Source of the DNA: Nemertoderma westbladi
Lineage: Eukaryota; Xenacoelomorpha; Nemertodermatida; Nemertodermatidae
Assembly: GCA_032718475.1 (NCBI GenBank)
Contig: JAUCBJ010007165.1
Span: 1 to 64,000 of the forward strand
Direction of reading: 5' to 3'
DNA: 64,000 nt
Part shown: positions 21,690 through 32,876 of the stretch, in pieces
Position numbering within the stretch: position 1 is the first letter of the stretch
How the letters are laid out: each line of letters opens with the position of its first letter
Notes under the pieces: model-generated
The model's database searches: none
What the model was told of the DNA's origin: nothing
Seen by the model: the letters and a program-made list of their open reading frames with translations, nothing else
Position numbers and translations under genes: made by a program

Positions 21690-22250
21690 CATCCATTGGT
21701 ACGTAACTGTAAGGGTCAGTGAATGGTACGTAACTGTCAGGGTCAGTGAATGTGTTCCAATAGATCTCCCCTGTCCAACCAGCTACCCCATAGATGCCGT
21801 TTAGATATCCCCTGTCCAACCAGCTACCCCATAGATGCCGTTTAGGTTATAGAAGGCACACCACTGATACTACCAATCTCCTTTATGGATGGTGGCACAG
21901 TTTCCAAGGGACCAATCATTATCTCTATTGTATGAGGAGATATGAGATCCATTGAGGTAGACACTCTCACCAGGACTCCAAAAAAGTATTAAGTCACAAG
22001 CGGTACTGTTGAATCCAGATATATCTAGAGTGTAACTAGTGGTAGAATCCCCAATAATGGGGCTAATGCTGTGGACGCCACACCACAGCATGCAGTGTAT
22101 TTAGTAGTTTATATTTAGGAGAAAGCCATCAGGAGCAAGCGAGCATGGCTCCATCCTCGACCCGGATAACATAGTCCACCTCCCATTCTGATGGCACAGC
22201 CATAGTAGGAACCATGCAACCATCCAACAATCGTTTGATTGGTGATCACA
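21690..22250 (-). pseudogene. fibrinogen-related domain pseudogene, copy B
   Basis: The better-preserved copy. On the minus strand a 73-codon frame (22091-21870) gives SYTLDISGFNSTACD, NGSHISSYNRDNDW and GNCATIHKGDW. After an in-frame TAG it continues YQWCAFYNLNGIYGVAGWTG and, beyond a 41-bp tandem duplication, EIYWNTFTDPDSY with a natural-looking end EES-stop near 21680. This order (Y-L-I-G, DRDND, NCA, WWY-C, NLNG-Y, I-W) is the diagnostic C-terminal half of fibrinogen domains. The expected second Trp is the stop codon. The N-terminal half and signal peptide are not seen. Copies A and B are offset by about 1851 bp. Confidence 0.7.
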
Positions 22251-22597
22251 CACCTAAAATCTACTCACCTGGATCAAAGCAAAGGATATATTACAATATA
22301 ATGAAATATCAAAATATGTAGTTTTAACAGGAGTAACAACCAAGTGTTGTGCACCCTGTTTATGGGCCTTTATGCTGGGTGGGGGAGGTTCCACAGGGTT
22401 CTGGCCATTGCCCTGGTGATGGGCAACTGCGCTGGGTGGCCTGTTTATGGGAAACTGCAATGCATGGGGAAGGTTCGACAGGGATCTCACCATTACCATG
22501 AAAATGGACCGCATGACTCAAAATAACATTCCACATATTGGAAAGAGAGTGTTGGCAAAGTTCATCATATATAGTAATAAGTTAGGTAAGATTATAA
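22251..22597. other. no gene recognised
   Basis: A GC-richer patch at about 22340-22500 contains two related GGGCAACTGCGCTGGGTGG / GGGAAACTGCAATGCATGG phrases, but no supported gene. Confidence 0.45.
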
Positions 22598-22885
22598 CTT
22601 GGAAGTGGCCATCCTGCTTTAATCGGCTTTGGACGATTAATAAAGTAAATAACTCACCTTTAAATGTACTTAAAATAAACTTGGAAGTGGCCATCCTGCT
22701 TTAATCGGCTTTGTACGATTAATAAAGTAAATAACTCACCTTTAAATGTACTTAAAATAAACTTGGAAGTGGCCATCCTGCTTTAATCGGCTTTGTACGA
22801 TTAATAAAGTAAATAACTCACCTTTAAATGTACTTAAAATAAACTTGGAAGTGGCCATCCTGCTTTAATCGGCTTTGTACGATTA
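22598..22885. repeat. 82-bp tandem repeat, about 3.5 units
   Basis: Units start with CTTGGAAGTGGCCATCCTGC at 22598, 22680, 22762 and 22844. They are almost identical (first unit has GGACGATTA, others GTACGATTA), indicating recent expansion. Confidence 0.9.
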
Positions 22886-23965
22886 CTCATTTATATTTAT
22901 GCTCATTTATATTTATGCTTTTTTTATAACCAATAGAGGATACGACATTATGATTTTTAGTTTATTTATCTCAATAATAATTATATATTTAAGTTTTAAT
23001 TTCAAGTTTCTCTTTGAGTAAAGTTTTTTTAATTTCAAGTTTCTCTTTGAGTAAGTAAGATTTTCAAGTTATCATTCTATTTACTTGATTTATAAAAATG
23101 TCTTTATATTGTAATTTTATCCATGTTTTCCCCACCCATATTTAATTTGGGGGGGGGGGGGGGGGTCGATGAATATTTTATTGGTGGTTTATGCTTAGTT
23201 CTCGAGATAACCTTCTACTCACTCCTCAAAAATCCTGAAACCAGTTCAGCTAGGTTTGTTGGATTGGCTGTGTTAGCACGGCCGGGTTGATTTGAGTACT
23301 CCACGGACATTACACTCCCTGCCAGTGTGTGGTCCATACATCCGGTAAGCAACCGAGGGTGCACTCTCTAAAGCCGAGTGGGGGCAATTTATAATAACTG
23401 GTAATCACAAACCCCGTCCTCTTATAAGTAAGTAGTTAAATGAGCGAATTTGGTTTGGTTTTCTTAATCTATCATAATTTAGGAGTAAAGGAGATGGTTA
23501 TAGACCCAATTGATAAAGTAACATTATTATTCATTATTAGCGTGATATAAGATATATTAGAGTGATATAAGATTTTGAGTGAAATACATAATTTGTAATT
23601 ATCTTCTGATTTAGTTGAGTCAAATGTACCTTAGTAAGTTATTTCACACTATAAGATAACTAGATATGATGGGTGTTTTTAATGGATGATAGTAAGCAAA
23701 TGCATTTTGTTTTTTAAAGCAATCATATATATATATACATGTATCCAACACGAACCATTATGGTCACTATTTGGAAAGCTGTTATGAAGCTTCTTTTTTA
23801 CTTATAATCGTATAGCAGGCATCAAAATGCAGGTTAACAAAGGTCATTATTTAAATGTGAACAAAAAAAATTCAAATCAATTCCTAAAAAACGACTAAAC
23901 TTAAAAAATAAGCCAATGACCATATGGTACCTTGATGTAAACAATACTACCATGTGTTTCAACTT
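22886..23965. other. no gene recognised
   Basis: AT-rich sequence with a G homopolymer of about 17 bases at 23150-23165. A GC-richer, SINE-sized stretch at about 23210-23410 shows no convincing polymerase III boxes and is left unassigned. Confidence 0.45.
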
Positions 23966-24163
23966 GAAGTTAACCATATTGTGTATCATACCGATAGTTT
24001 AATTAATTATTCTGTTTGCGGGGCGAGCCACATAGTCTGTGAATTTAGTTTGTGAGAATTGTCCGAAGTTAACCATATTGTGTATCATACCGATAGTTTA
24101 ATTAATTATTCTGTTTGCGGGGCGAGCCACGTAGTCTGTGAATTTAGTTTGTGAGAATTGTCC
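23966..24163. repeat. 99-bp tandem duplication
   Basis: Two nearly identical copies of 99 bp beginning GAAGTTAACCATATTGTGTA at 23966 and 24065; one A/G difference (CCACATAG versus CCACGTAG) was noticed. Confidence 0.9.
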
Positions 24164-24343
24164 GTCTGTCCATCTGGCTCAATATTTGAAAGTCAATAAT
24201 TATCTTAATTTTTCAAACAAAATGTTTAGAAAGTTTTAAGAATTACATCTAATTTCTTTCAGAGGAGGCTCCGTAAATCACGACGTTCACAGTTTCAGTT
24301 TTCACAGTCGGTAATGCCTATTTGCCTAATTGCTACGCCCGAA

Positions 24344-25250
24344 GTTGACAACCTGAAACGACCTTGGAAAACTATCACCCCTCCCTATCATAGGACTGTA
24401 AACATTCTGGAAGGCCAACGAAACTTCTAATAGTTTTATAAAGGGAATCAGTGGTATTTCCGCTCTTTATTGACAAATAAAGAAAGTTGGTATTTTATAA
24501 TGTTTTGATCATATCATTACAGAAACAAACAAAAATAATTAACACGGAAGGACACAAAGCACAATTTTTACAAAAGTACAAAATCGATTAAAACTCGACA
24601 ATGATATCAAAATATTAATGATTGAGAAATTTATGGTTTATTAAAAATGCAAATCATTGAAAAATATTACACAAAATTACTAAATTACATGCACAAAATT
24701 GCCACGCCGGAAGTTTGCCAGGTTGACAACCTGAAACTACCTTGGAAAACTATCACCCCTCCCTATCATAGGACTGTAAACATTCTGGAAGGCCAACGAA
24801 ACTTCTAATAGTTATATAAAGGGAATCAGTGGTATTTCCGCTCTTTATTGACAAATAAAGAAAGTTGGTATTTTATAATGTTTTGATCATATCATTACAG
24901 AAACAAACAAAAATAATTAACACGGAAGGACACAAAGCACAATTTTTACAAAAGTACAAAATCGATTAAAACTCGACAATGATATCAAAATATTAATGAT
25001 TGAGAAATTTATGGTTTATTAAAAATGCAAATCATTGAAAAATATTACACAAAATTACTAAATTACATGCACAAAATTGCCACGCCGGAAGTTTGCCAGG
25101 TTGACAACCTGAAACTACCTTGGAAAACTATCACCCCTCCCTATCATAGGACTGTGAAACATTCTGGAAGGCCAACGAAACTTCTAATAATTATATAAAG
25201 GGAATCAGTGGTATTTCCGATGAATTCTGTCTTTATGGACAAATAAAGAA
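24344..25250. repeat. 378-bp tandem repeat, 2.4 units
   Basis: Units start with GTTGACAACCTGAAAC at 24344, 24722 and 25100, with very high identity. The third unit is cut off after about 150 bp. The repeat is non-coding and borders the LINE pseudogene. Confidence 0.9.
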
Positions 25251-25339
25251 AGTTAGCGTTTCCGGTAGTATTTTATAGTATTTAACCGGGCATATATTTG
25301 CATTCTCGCTCTTCCCTGGAAAAAGCTGCCTAACTTTCG

Positions 25340-27255
25340 CTATCTTATAGCTGTTTCTAGGCATCCTCGCCCCCTTAATCTCGTCCCGGAAGACATCAAC
25401 CAGTCTTTGGTTGGATCGGGAGTGTCCTTTAAGATGCGTCTCAAGAAAGTCATGGGCTGTCCACCATGCTTATTCACTCCATGAGGCTGCCAAAGTACAA
25501 GATTATGCACTGGCTGGTCCTCACGGCGAAAGCAATGTCCTGCAAAGCGGAGGCGATTTTGTTCTAGTGTCAAGCTTGGGGTACCAATGAGACACCTCCA
25601 ATGTTATATAGTGTCTGGTTGGAGATGTGTGCATTGTACTTGACACAATGAACCTGGCGTAGCATTCTTGTGAATGTGCCATCCAGAGATTTGGTGTCCT
25701 CAGCAGTTAGAGCCCAGCATGGACTCCCGTAGAGGAGTACTGGAACTACTGCTGCTCTAAATAATCGGACCTTAAGTTTCCGATTAATTCTCGGTGACTT
25801 CCAAATCCTGGAAAGCCTATTCAAGGCTGCCCATGCCTTTCCCTTACGTATTCGAAGGTCCTCACCTGACTTCCGGATCCATGATCCCAGGTAACAGAAG
25901 TCATCCACATGCTCAAGCATACCATCTTTTGAGCTTATGCTCATCCGATCAGAGACTTGCTGAGGACTTTCAAAGTGAACTGTCAAAATTTTGGTCTTTC
26001 TGGAGTTAATCAAAAGACCAACACTAGAAGCAGCATGTTCTAATGAGCTGAGGAGCCGTTGGGCTCCCTCTAATGATTCTGAGAGTACTCCTAAGTCATC
26101 AGCAAAGTCTAGATCAGTTAGGTACTTGGCAGGATTTCCTCGACTTCTGGAGCCAGTAGGTGGAGTTATCATCACCCCATCATCATTATGATGATCTAAG
26201 GACATGCGTAGAACATAGTCAACCACAATAATGAACAAGAATGGTGCAAGTGTGTCTCCTTGGAGGATGCCCCATAACACTTCAAATGGTTCTGTGTCAC
26301 CGTCAACAGTAGACACAAATGTTGTCGAACCATCGTATACTGATCTGATTGCTGCAATAATTTCATCAGGAATCCCATATAATGAAAGTATGCTGAACAT
26401 ACGTTAGCGAGAGACTGAATCAAAGGCCTTGAAGAAGTCAACAAAGATAACAGCCAGATGCCTGTCTTTCTTTTTTGATAATTCTTCAGTTATCCTTCTA
26501 AGTGCCAAAATGGGCTCCATGGTTCCACGACCTTTGCGGAACCCATTCTGATTTCCACGGAACAGTCTCTCAATGGGATCCCTGATGCGATTTAATAGAA
26601 TCCTATTGTATAGCTTTGCAGCAATCGAGATCAATGAGATTCCCCGAAAAGAACCATAGAGTGTTAGGTTGCCCTTCTTGGGAACTGGCACCAACTTATT
26701 TGTTTTCATTTCTTGTGGGACTCTTGTTGTTTGGTACATGTCTACTATGATGGGATAGATGAGCTTTAAACACTCAGGTATTTTAAAGACCTCAGGGGGA
26801 ACACCATCTACTCCACTGGCACGATTGGTCTTAATGCTCTTTGCAGCAGCCTTCACTTCTGCAAAGGAGATATCGCCAATGGGAATATCTGGGAGTACAG
26901 ACTCAGACACTTTTACTTCTATAAAGTTATCAGGCAATACCCTGTCATTATTGAGGAGCTTTTCAAAGTGGGCTTTCCAACCATTGAGGCGATCGGCTGG
27001 TGATTCGGCCTTAACCTTGGTGGTTGGTTGGCTTTTCCGCCCAGTAAGCAGATTGATCAATTTCCATGCCTGGGATGATTGCCTGCTGTCGTCAGCATCA
27101 TTGATGGCATCAACCTGTTGGTCTATTAGCTCCTGTAGATTAACAGAGTACTGCCTGTTCAGGGACCTAGATGCAGCCTTAACTGCATTCTTGGCCACTG
27201 TAGTCTGTTTGAGTCCGGACTCTTTCTGCGCCTTATGAAGGTGTATATTATGCAT
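25340..27255 (-). pseudogene. RTE-like LINE reverse transcriptase, broken
   Basis: A longer relative of the LINE at 14.3 kb, on the minus strand. It adds about 195 residues upstream of that copy's start, including a W-LINLLTGRKSQP linker and a W-HFEKLL block before the polymerase. The catalytic region has VIFVDFFKAFDSVSR, GILQGDTLAPFLFII and DFADD. Two lesions are visible by comparison with the other copy. TCA became TAA after DSVSR (about 26404), and one base is lost in the GGVSLV region (about 25578), shifting the frame. The last ~30 codons differ from the other copy after LRRILKDT, so the 3' end is divergent or recombinant. The endonuclease domain is absent. Confidence 0.8.
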
Positions 27256-27313
27256 ACGTTAACAATGACCAAACACTGGAGTCTTTCGGTAAAGGTAATT
27301 CACGGCATTCAGA

Positions 27314-27763
27314 TTACCGACAACCGAATGGGGGAAGACTTTGGTGCCCGGGTGGTGCCAGGGTGGCAATAGCATGGGGATGGAGGAATGGATGCTGGTT
27401 GGCCTTGGCTGATATCTTTTCCTTGTTTTCCTTCCGTTTTTTAATCCGTTTGTTCGTTTTAGATTTAGGGTTGGGCTTGGGAGTATGAGGGTTGGAAGTA
27501 TGGGTGTTGGGAGTATGGGGGTTAGGAGTATGGGGATAGGGAGTAGGGGGGTTAGGAGTATGGGGATAGGGAGTAGGGGGGTTAGGAGTATGAAGGTTGG
27601 GAGGATGCAGGTTGGGGGGATGCGGGTACGAAGGAGACAGGAACGAATGAGGTGGGTATGAAGGAGACGAGTACGGGTATGGGTACGGGAACGGGAACGG
27701 GTACAGATACTGGTATGGGTAGGGATAGTAGGGATTGCATAGGCCTATCGAATTTTCCATCAT
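27314..27763 (-). CDS. hypothetical Pro/Tyr-rich repetitive ORF
   Basis: A 149-codon minus-strand frame. It begins MMENSIGLCNPYYPYPYQYL, runs through Tyr-Pro and Phe-Pro dipeptides, then through PHTPNPPTPYP-like repeats, and ends in a lysine-rich stretch (KTNKRIKKRKENKEK). The repeats correspond to a degenerate GGGAGTATGGGG minisatellite, so part of the frame could be an accident of repeat periodicity. The same first ~28 codons occur at 30356-30270, where they are fused in frame to a Helitron protein fragment. That recurrence suggests the start is a unit that moves with the Helitron array. No known function. Confidence 0.3.
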   Translation of the reverse strand: MMENSIGLCNPYYPYPYQYLYPFPFPYPYPYSSPSYPPHSFLSPSYPHPPNLHPPNLHTPNPPTPYPHTPNPPTPYPHTPNPHTPNTHTSNPHTPKPNPKSKTNKRIKKRKENKEKISAKANQHPFLHPHAIATLAPPGHQSLPPFGCR

Positions 27764-28722
27764 TAACTCAGCAAATACAATTAAATACGAAGTAATACAG
27801 TTAATAAGTAATACAGTTAATAATTGATAAAGTATACGAAGTAATACAGTTAATAAGTAATACAGTTAATAATTGATAAATCTCGGCCTATATAAGTACA
27901 GAAAAATCAACAGCCTGAATCACGTCCTGCGCGAAGGGCCATAGAGTAGTCTACAGTTCTACATGTAACTCACGTGCTGCGAGAAGGACCAAACAGTGTC
28001 TACAGTTATTACATATAAGTGTGTACTACATGAAGGGCCATACAGTAGTCTATAGTTACTACATGTAACTCAGGTGTTGACAGAGACAGGCACACTTCTA
28101 AAACAAATTATTAACTGAACCGAATGCTAGACATTCCCAATACAACCACAACTATATTTATTATCACTGTACTATTAAATTTAAGTTAACAGAGGTACTA
28201 TACAAAGACACTATACTGCAAATTAATATATTTTAGCTGACACATGATATGTCTGTATGTAACCACTGCAGAATAGATAAAAATATAAAAGAAATATCCT
28301 ACAATTATTCTAAAGATAAAAGTTAATAAAAATTAAATTACTGTAAATAAAAAATATAGCAAACTAATTTCAGCTACGGTAGCAAGAACATAATTAAACG
28401 AACGGTAGAAAATTCCATGAAACTGGTTGACCAACACACTCTACCTGTCAACTATCGCACTAGTAGCCCAATAAAATGAATGAAATAATATATTATATAC
28501 GTAAACGGTATAGCTATACCGTATTATGCGCCATCTTGAGAACATCGCGCGTATTGCACTAGGGGAAGGCAGTGTAGTAAAGACCACTGGGCTTCAAGGG
28601 GCACTTTTGGTATGCTGTATGAAGTAGTGGCTTCAAAGTGTGTTCGATTATTATAATTCCATTGTCAAAATGTCCTCAATAAATAATCTCAATCTCTAAT
28701 TTTTTTCTAATTCTCAATCTCT
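27664..28722. repeat. Helitron-associated ~1 kb unit, copy D1
   Basis: Non-coding unit that recurs at 30268-31272 and (5' part missing) 31466-32239. It starts in the Tyr-Pro coding stretch, then carries GAAGTAATACAGTTAATAAG duplications at 27785-27870 (longer here than in D2), and ends at the 30-bp minisatellite. It contains a perfect 18-bp palindrome, ACGGTATAGCTATACCGT, at 28505-28522. Confidence 0.85.
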
Positions 28723-29485
28723 AACCTACCTCTGACCGCGTTGTGTCCATTGAACTTACCTCTAACTGCGTTGTGTTCATTGAACTTACCTCTGACCGTG
28801 TTGTGTCCATTGAACTTACCTTTAACTGCATTGTGTTGATTGAACTTATCTCTGACTACATTGACTCCATTGAATTTACCTCTGACTGCGTTGTGTCCAT
28901 TTAACTTACCTCTGACTGCGTTGTGTTCATTGAACTTACCTTTAACTGCGTTGTGTTGATTGAACTTACCTCTGACTACATTGACTCCATTGAATTTACC
29001 TCTAACTGCGTTGTGTCCATTTAACTTACCTCTGACTGTTTTGTGTCCATTTAACTTACCTCTGACTGCGTTGTGTTCATTGAACTTACCTCTGACCGCG
29101 TTATGTCCATTGAACTTACTTCTGACTGCGTTGTGTTGATTGAACTTATCTCTGACTGCGTTGTGTTGATTGAACTTACCTCTGACTGCGTTGTGTTGAT
29201 TGAACCTACCTCTGACTGTGTTGACTCCATTGAACTTACATCGGACTGCTTTGTGTTGATTGAACCTACCCCTGACTGCGTTGTGTTGATTAAACCTACC
29301 TCTGACTGCGTTGTGCTGATTGAACCTACCTCTGACTGCGTTGTGTTAATTAAACCTACCTCTGACTGCGTTGTGCTGATTGAACCTACCTCTGACTGCG
29401 TTGTGTTGATTGAACCTACCTCTGACTGCGCTGTGTCCATTTAACTTACCTCTGACTGCTTTGTGTTCATTGAACTTACCTTACT
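28723..29485. repeat. 30-bp minisatellite, about 25 units
   Basis: Tandem 30-bp units built on TCTGACTGCGTTGTG then TTGATTGAACCTACC, with variants GACTCCATTGAACTTACA and others. Because 30 is a multiple of 3 and stops are rare, long open frames appear on both strands (TTQSEVGSIN-type and VLIEPTSDCV-type decapeptides). I treat these as artefacts. On the minus strand each unit repeats AGAG|GTAAGT or AGAG|GTAGGT, a 5' splice-site consensus. Confidence 0.9.
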
Positions 29486-30256
29486 CTTGGCGTCACCAGG
29501 AAACCCATATACGAAAGCATACAGAGACCATGGATGTAAAACAGGATTCTTTGGAAACTCCGAACCTGTTTTATTTTGATGACTCTGCAGTCTAACGTTC
29601 AGGTACTGAGTTTCACCAGTGTAATTCACATTAGGCAACCGAATGCTGATGAGCATATACACAAAGAAGGGTATGAATGGATGATAATGGAACATGATAG
29701 GTGCCTGAGTAGCTCCAAGAAGAATATTAAGACGTCTTAATAAATGGTCTATATAATCTTGATTTGGAGATTTCTTGTGAAGCAAGATACGGATACAATT
29801 GATGGCTTCATCCATATTACCAACAAATGTAAATGTGCAGAGATATAGTACCCTTGATATTGAGGTTGTTATCTGGGTTTTTAGCCATAGCTTATACTTA
29901 CTCTTGGCATCAGATGAGATCTGCGTCGCTAAACTGGGAGCATCTTGACCTTGTATGGCATGTACTGTCCCTGCTCCAAAGTAGCGCACAGGAAACTGTA
30001 TTCCGCCTGCCAAGAATTGGATACATTTGGATACATCCCATACCACATACAACACTAGGAAAGCAGCCATCATTCATTAACCTGGTAAACTTTCCTAAGT
30101 CTAATTCCTCCATTTCTTCTTGATACTCACGGAGATCCTTGGTAAAGTCCTTAATTAGTGTCTTCGTAGGATGAAGATCAAGTTCATAAATGACTTGCTT
30201 CCAGCTGTCCCTCAATTCCTCTGCCAGCAAATCAAGAAGTGCGGTTGGATTATAGA
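29486..30256 (-). pseudogene. internally deleted Helitron copy: helicase C-terminus plus GIY-YIG-like domain
   Basis: On the minus strand an N-terminal block (YNPTALLDLLAEELRDSW through VVCGMGCIQ, 30256 to about 30030) nearly identical to 38.05-38.44 kb is joined to the C-terminal part of a Pif1-like helicase. The helicase part reads IQFPVRYFGAGTVHAIQGQD (motif V region, 30000-29940) and ITTSISRVLYLCTFTFVG (SRV of motif VI). It continues in the same frame through about 50 residues into FVYMLIS...NYTGETQYLNVRLQSH...PWSLYAFVYGF. The two tyrosines, the Arg and the spacing fit a GIY-YIG nuclease domain. The expected catalytic Glu may be cut off by the minisatellite junction at 29485. The N-terminal and helicase blocks are in different frames. 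I infer that it arose from a longer Helitron by internal deletion. Confidence 0.6.
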
Positions 30257-30267
30257 CGGGAGATGAA

Positions 30268-31272
30268 GGAGATGGGTACGGGAACGGGAACGGGTACAGA
30301 TACTGGTATGGGTAGGGATAGTAGGGATTGCATAGGCCTATCGAATTTTCCATCATTAACTCAGCAAATACAATTAAATACGAAGTATACGAAGTAATAC
30401 AGTTAATAAGTAATAATGTTAATAATTGATAAATCTCGGCCTATATAAATACAGAAAAATCAACAGCCTGAATCACGTCCTGCGCGAAGGGCCATAGAGT
30501 AGTCTACAGTTCTACATGTAACTCACGTGCTGCGAGAAGGACCAAACAGTGTCTACAGTTATTACATATAAGTGTGCACTTCGCGAAGGGCCATACAGTA
30601 GTCTATAGTTACTACATGTAACTCAGGTGTTGACAGAGACAGGCATACTTCTAAAACAAATTATTAACTGAACCGAATGCTAGACATTCCCAATACAACC
30701 ACAACTATATTTATTATCACTGTACTATTAAATTTAAGTTAACGGAGGTACTAGACAAAGACACTATACTGCAAATTAATATATTCTAGCTGACACATGA
30801 TATGTCTGTATGTAACCACTGCAGAATAGATAAAAATATAAAAGAAATATCCTACAATTATTCTAAAGATAAAAGTTAATAAAAATTAAATTACTGTAAA
30901 TAAAAAATATAGCAAACTAATTTCAGCTACGGTAGCAAGAACATAATTAAACGAACGGTAGAAAATTCCATGAAACTGGTTGACCAACACACTCTACCTG
31001 TCAACTATCGCACTAGTAGCCCAATAAAATGAATGAAATAATATATTATATACGTAAACGGTATAGCTATACCGTATTATGCGCCATCTTGAGAACATCG
31101 CGCGTATTGCACTGGGGAAGGCAGTGTAGTAAAGACCGTTGGGCTTCAAGGGGCACTTTTGGTATGCTGTATGAAGTAGTGGCTTCTAAGTGTGTTCGAT
31201 TATTATAATTCCATTGTCAAAATGTCCTCAATAAATAATCTCAATCTCTAATTTTGTTCTAATTCTCAATCT
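30268..31272. repeat. Helitron-associated ~1 kb unit, copy D2
   Basis: Second copy of the D unit, with palindrome at 31058-31075. The Tyr-Pro start codons lie at its left edge (minus-strand ATG at 30356). It is joined through a short minisatellite block to D3. Confidence 0.85.
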
Positions 31273-31464
31273 CTAACCTACCTCTGACCGCGTTGTGTCC
31301 ATTGAACTTACCTCTAACTGCGTTGTGTTCATTGAACTTACCTCTGACCGAGTTGTGTCCATTGAACTTACCTTTAACTGCGTTGTGTTGATGAACTTAT
31401 CTCTGACTACATTGACTCCATTGAATTTACCTCTGACTGCGTTGTGTCCATTTAACTTACTCTC
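31268..31464. repeat. 30-bp minisatellite, about 6 units
   Basis: Short block of the same 30-bp family as 28723-29485. It stops abruptly at about 31462 and D3 begins mid-unit, showing the join point of a tandem duplication. Confidence 0.9.
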
Positions 31465-31465
31465 A

Positions 31466-32239
31466 TAGTCTACAGTTCTACATGTAACTCACGTGCTGCG
31501 AGAAGGACCAAACAGTGTCTACAGTTATTACATATAAGTGTGCACTTCGCGAAGGGCCATACAGTAGTCTATAGTTACTACATGTAACTCAGGTGTTGAC
31601 AGAGACAGGCATACTTCTAAAACAAATTATTAACTGAACCGAATGCTAGACATTCCCAATACAACCACAACTATATTTATTATCACTGTACTATTAAATT
31701 TAAGTTAACGGAGGTACTAGACAAAGACACTATACTGCAAATTAATATATTCTAGCTGACACATGATATGTCTGTATGTAACCACTGCAGAATAGATAAA
31801 AATATAAAAGAAATATCCTACAATTATTCTAAAGATAAAAGTTAATAAAAATTAAATTACTGTAAATAAAAAATATAGCAAACTAATTTCAGCTACGGTA
31901 GCAAGAACATAATTAAACGAACGGTAGAAAATTCCATGAAACTGGTTGACCAACACACTCTACCTGTCAACTATCGCACTAGTAGCCCAATAAAATGAAT
32001 GAAATAATATATTATATACGTAAACGGTATAGCTATACCGTATTATGCGCCATCTTGAGAACATCGCGCGTATTGCACTAGGGGAAGGCAGTATAGTAAA
32101 GACCGTTGGGCTTCAAGGGGCACTTTTGGTATGCTGTATGAAGTAGTGGCTTCTAAGTGTGTTCGATTATTATAATTCCATTGTCAAAATGTCCTCAATA
32201 AATAATCTCAATCTCTAATTTTGTTCTAATTCTCAATCT
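31466..32239. repeat. Helitron-associated unit, copy D3 (5' part missing)
   Basis: Starts at TAGTCTACAGTTCTACATG, equivalent to about 30500 in D2, so D2 and D3 are in tandem with a period of 966 bp. Palindrome at 32024-32041. Confidence 0.85.
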
Positions 32240-32876
32240 CTAACCTACCTCTGACCGCGTTGTGTCCATTGAACTTACCTCTAACTGCGTTGTGTTCATT
32301 GAACTTACCTCTGACCGCGTTGTGTCCATTGAACTTAACTTTAACTGCATTGTGTTGATTGAACTTATCTCTGACTACATTGACTCCATTGAATTTACCT
32401 CTGACTGCGTTGTGTCCATTTAACTTTCCTCTGACTGCGTTGTGTTCATTGAACTTACCTTTAACTGCGTTGTGTTGATTGAACTTACCTCTGACTACAT
32501 TGACTCCATTGAATTTACCTCTGACTGCGTTGTGTCCATTTAACTTACCTCTGACTGTTTTGTGTCCATTTAACTTACCTCTGACTGCGTTGTGTTCATT
32601 GAACTTACCTCTGACCGCGTTATGTCCATTGAACTTACCTCTGACTGCGTTGTGTTGATTGAACTTATCTCTGACTGCGTTGTGTTGATTGAACTTACCT
32701 CTGACTGCGTTGTGTTGATTGAACCTACCTCTGACTGTGTTGACTCCATTGAACTTACATCGGACTGCTTTGTGTTAATTGAACCTACCACTGACTGCGT
32801 TGTGTTGATTAAACCTACCTCTGACTGCGTTGTGCTGATTGAACCTACCTCTGACTGCGTTGTGTTGGCCTGGTTT
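32232..32876. repeat. 30-bp minisatellite, about 21 units
   Basis: Same family as 28723-29485 with the same succession of variants, so the two arrays share recent ancestry. It abuts the helicase coding sequence at about 32876. Confidence 0.9.

Noticed and set aside
23210-23410. SINE-like GC-richer segment
   Set aside because: No acceptable A or B box and no flanking duplication.
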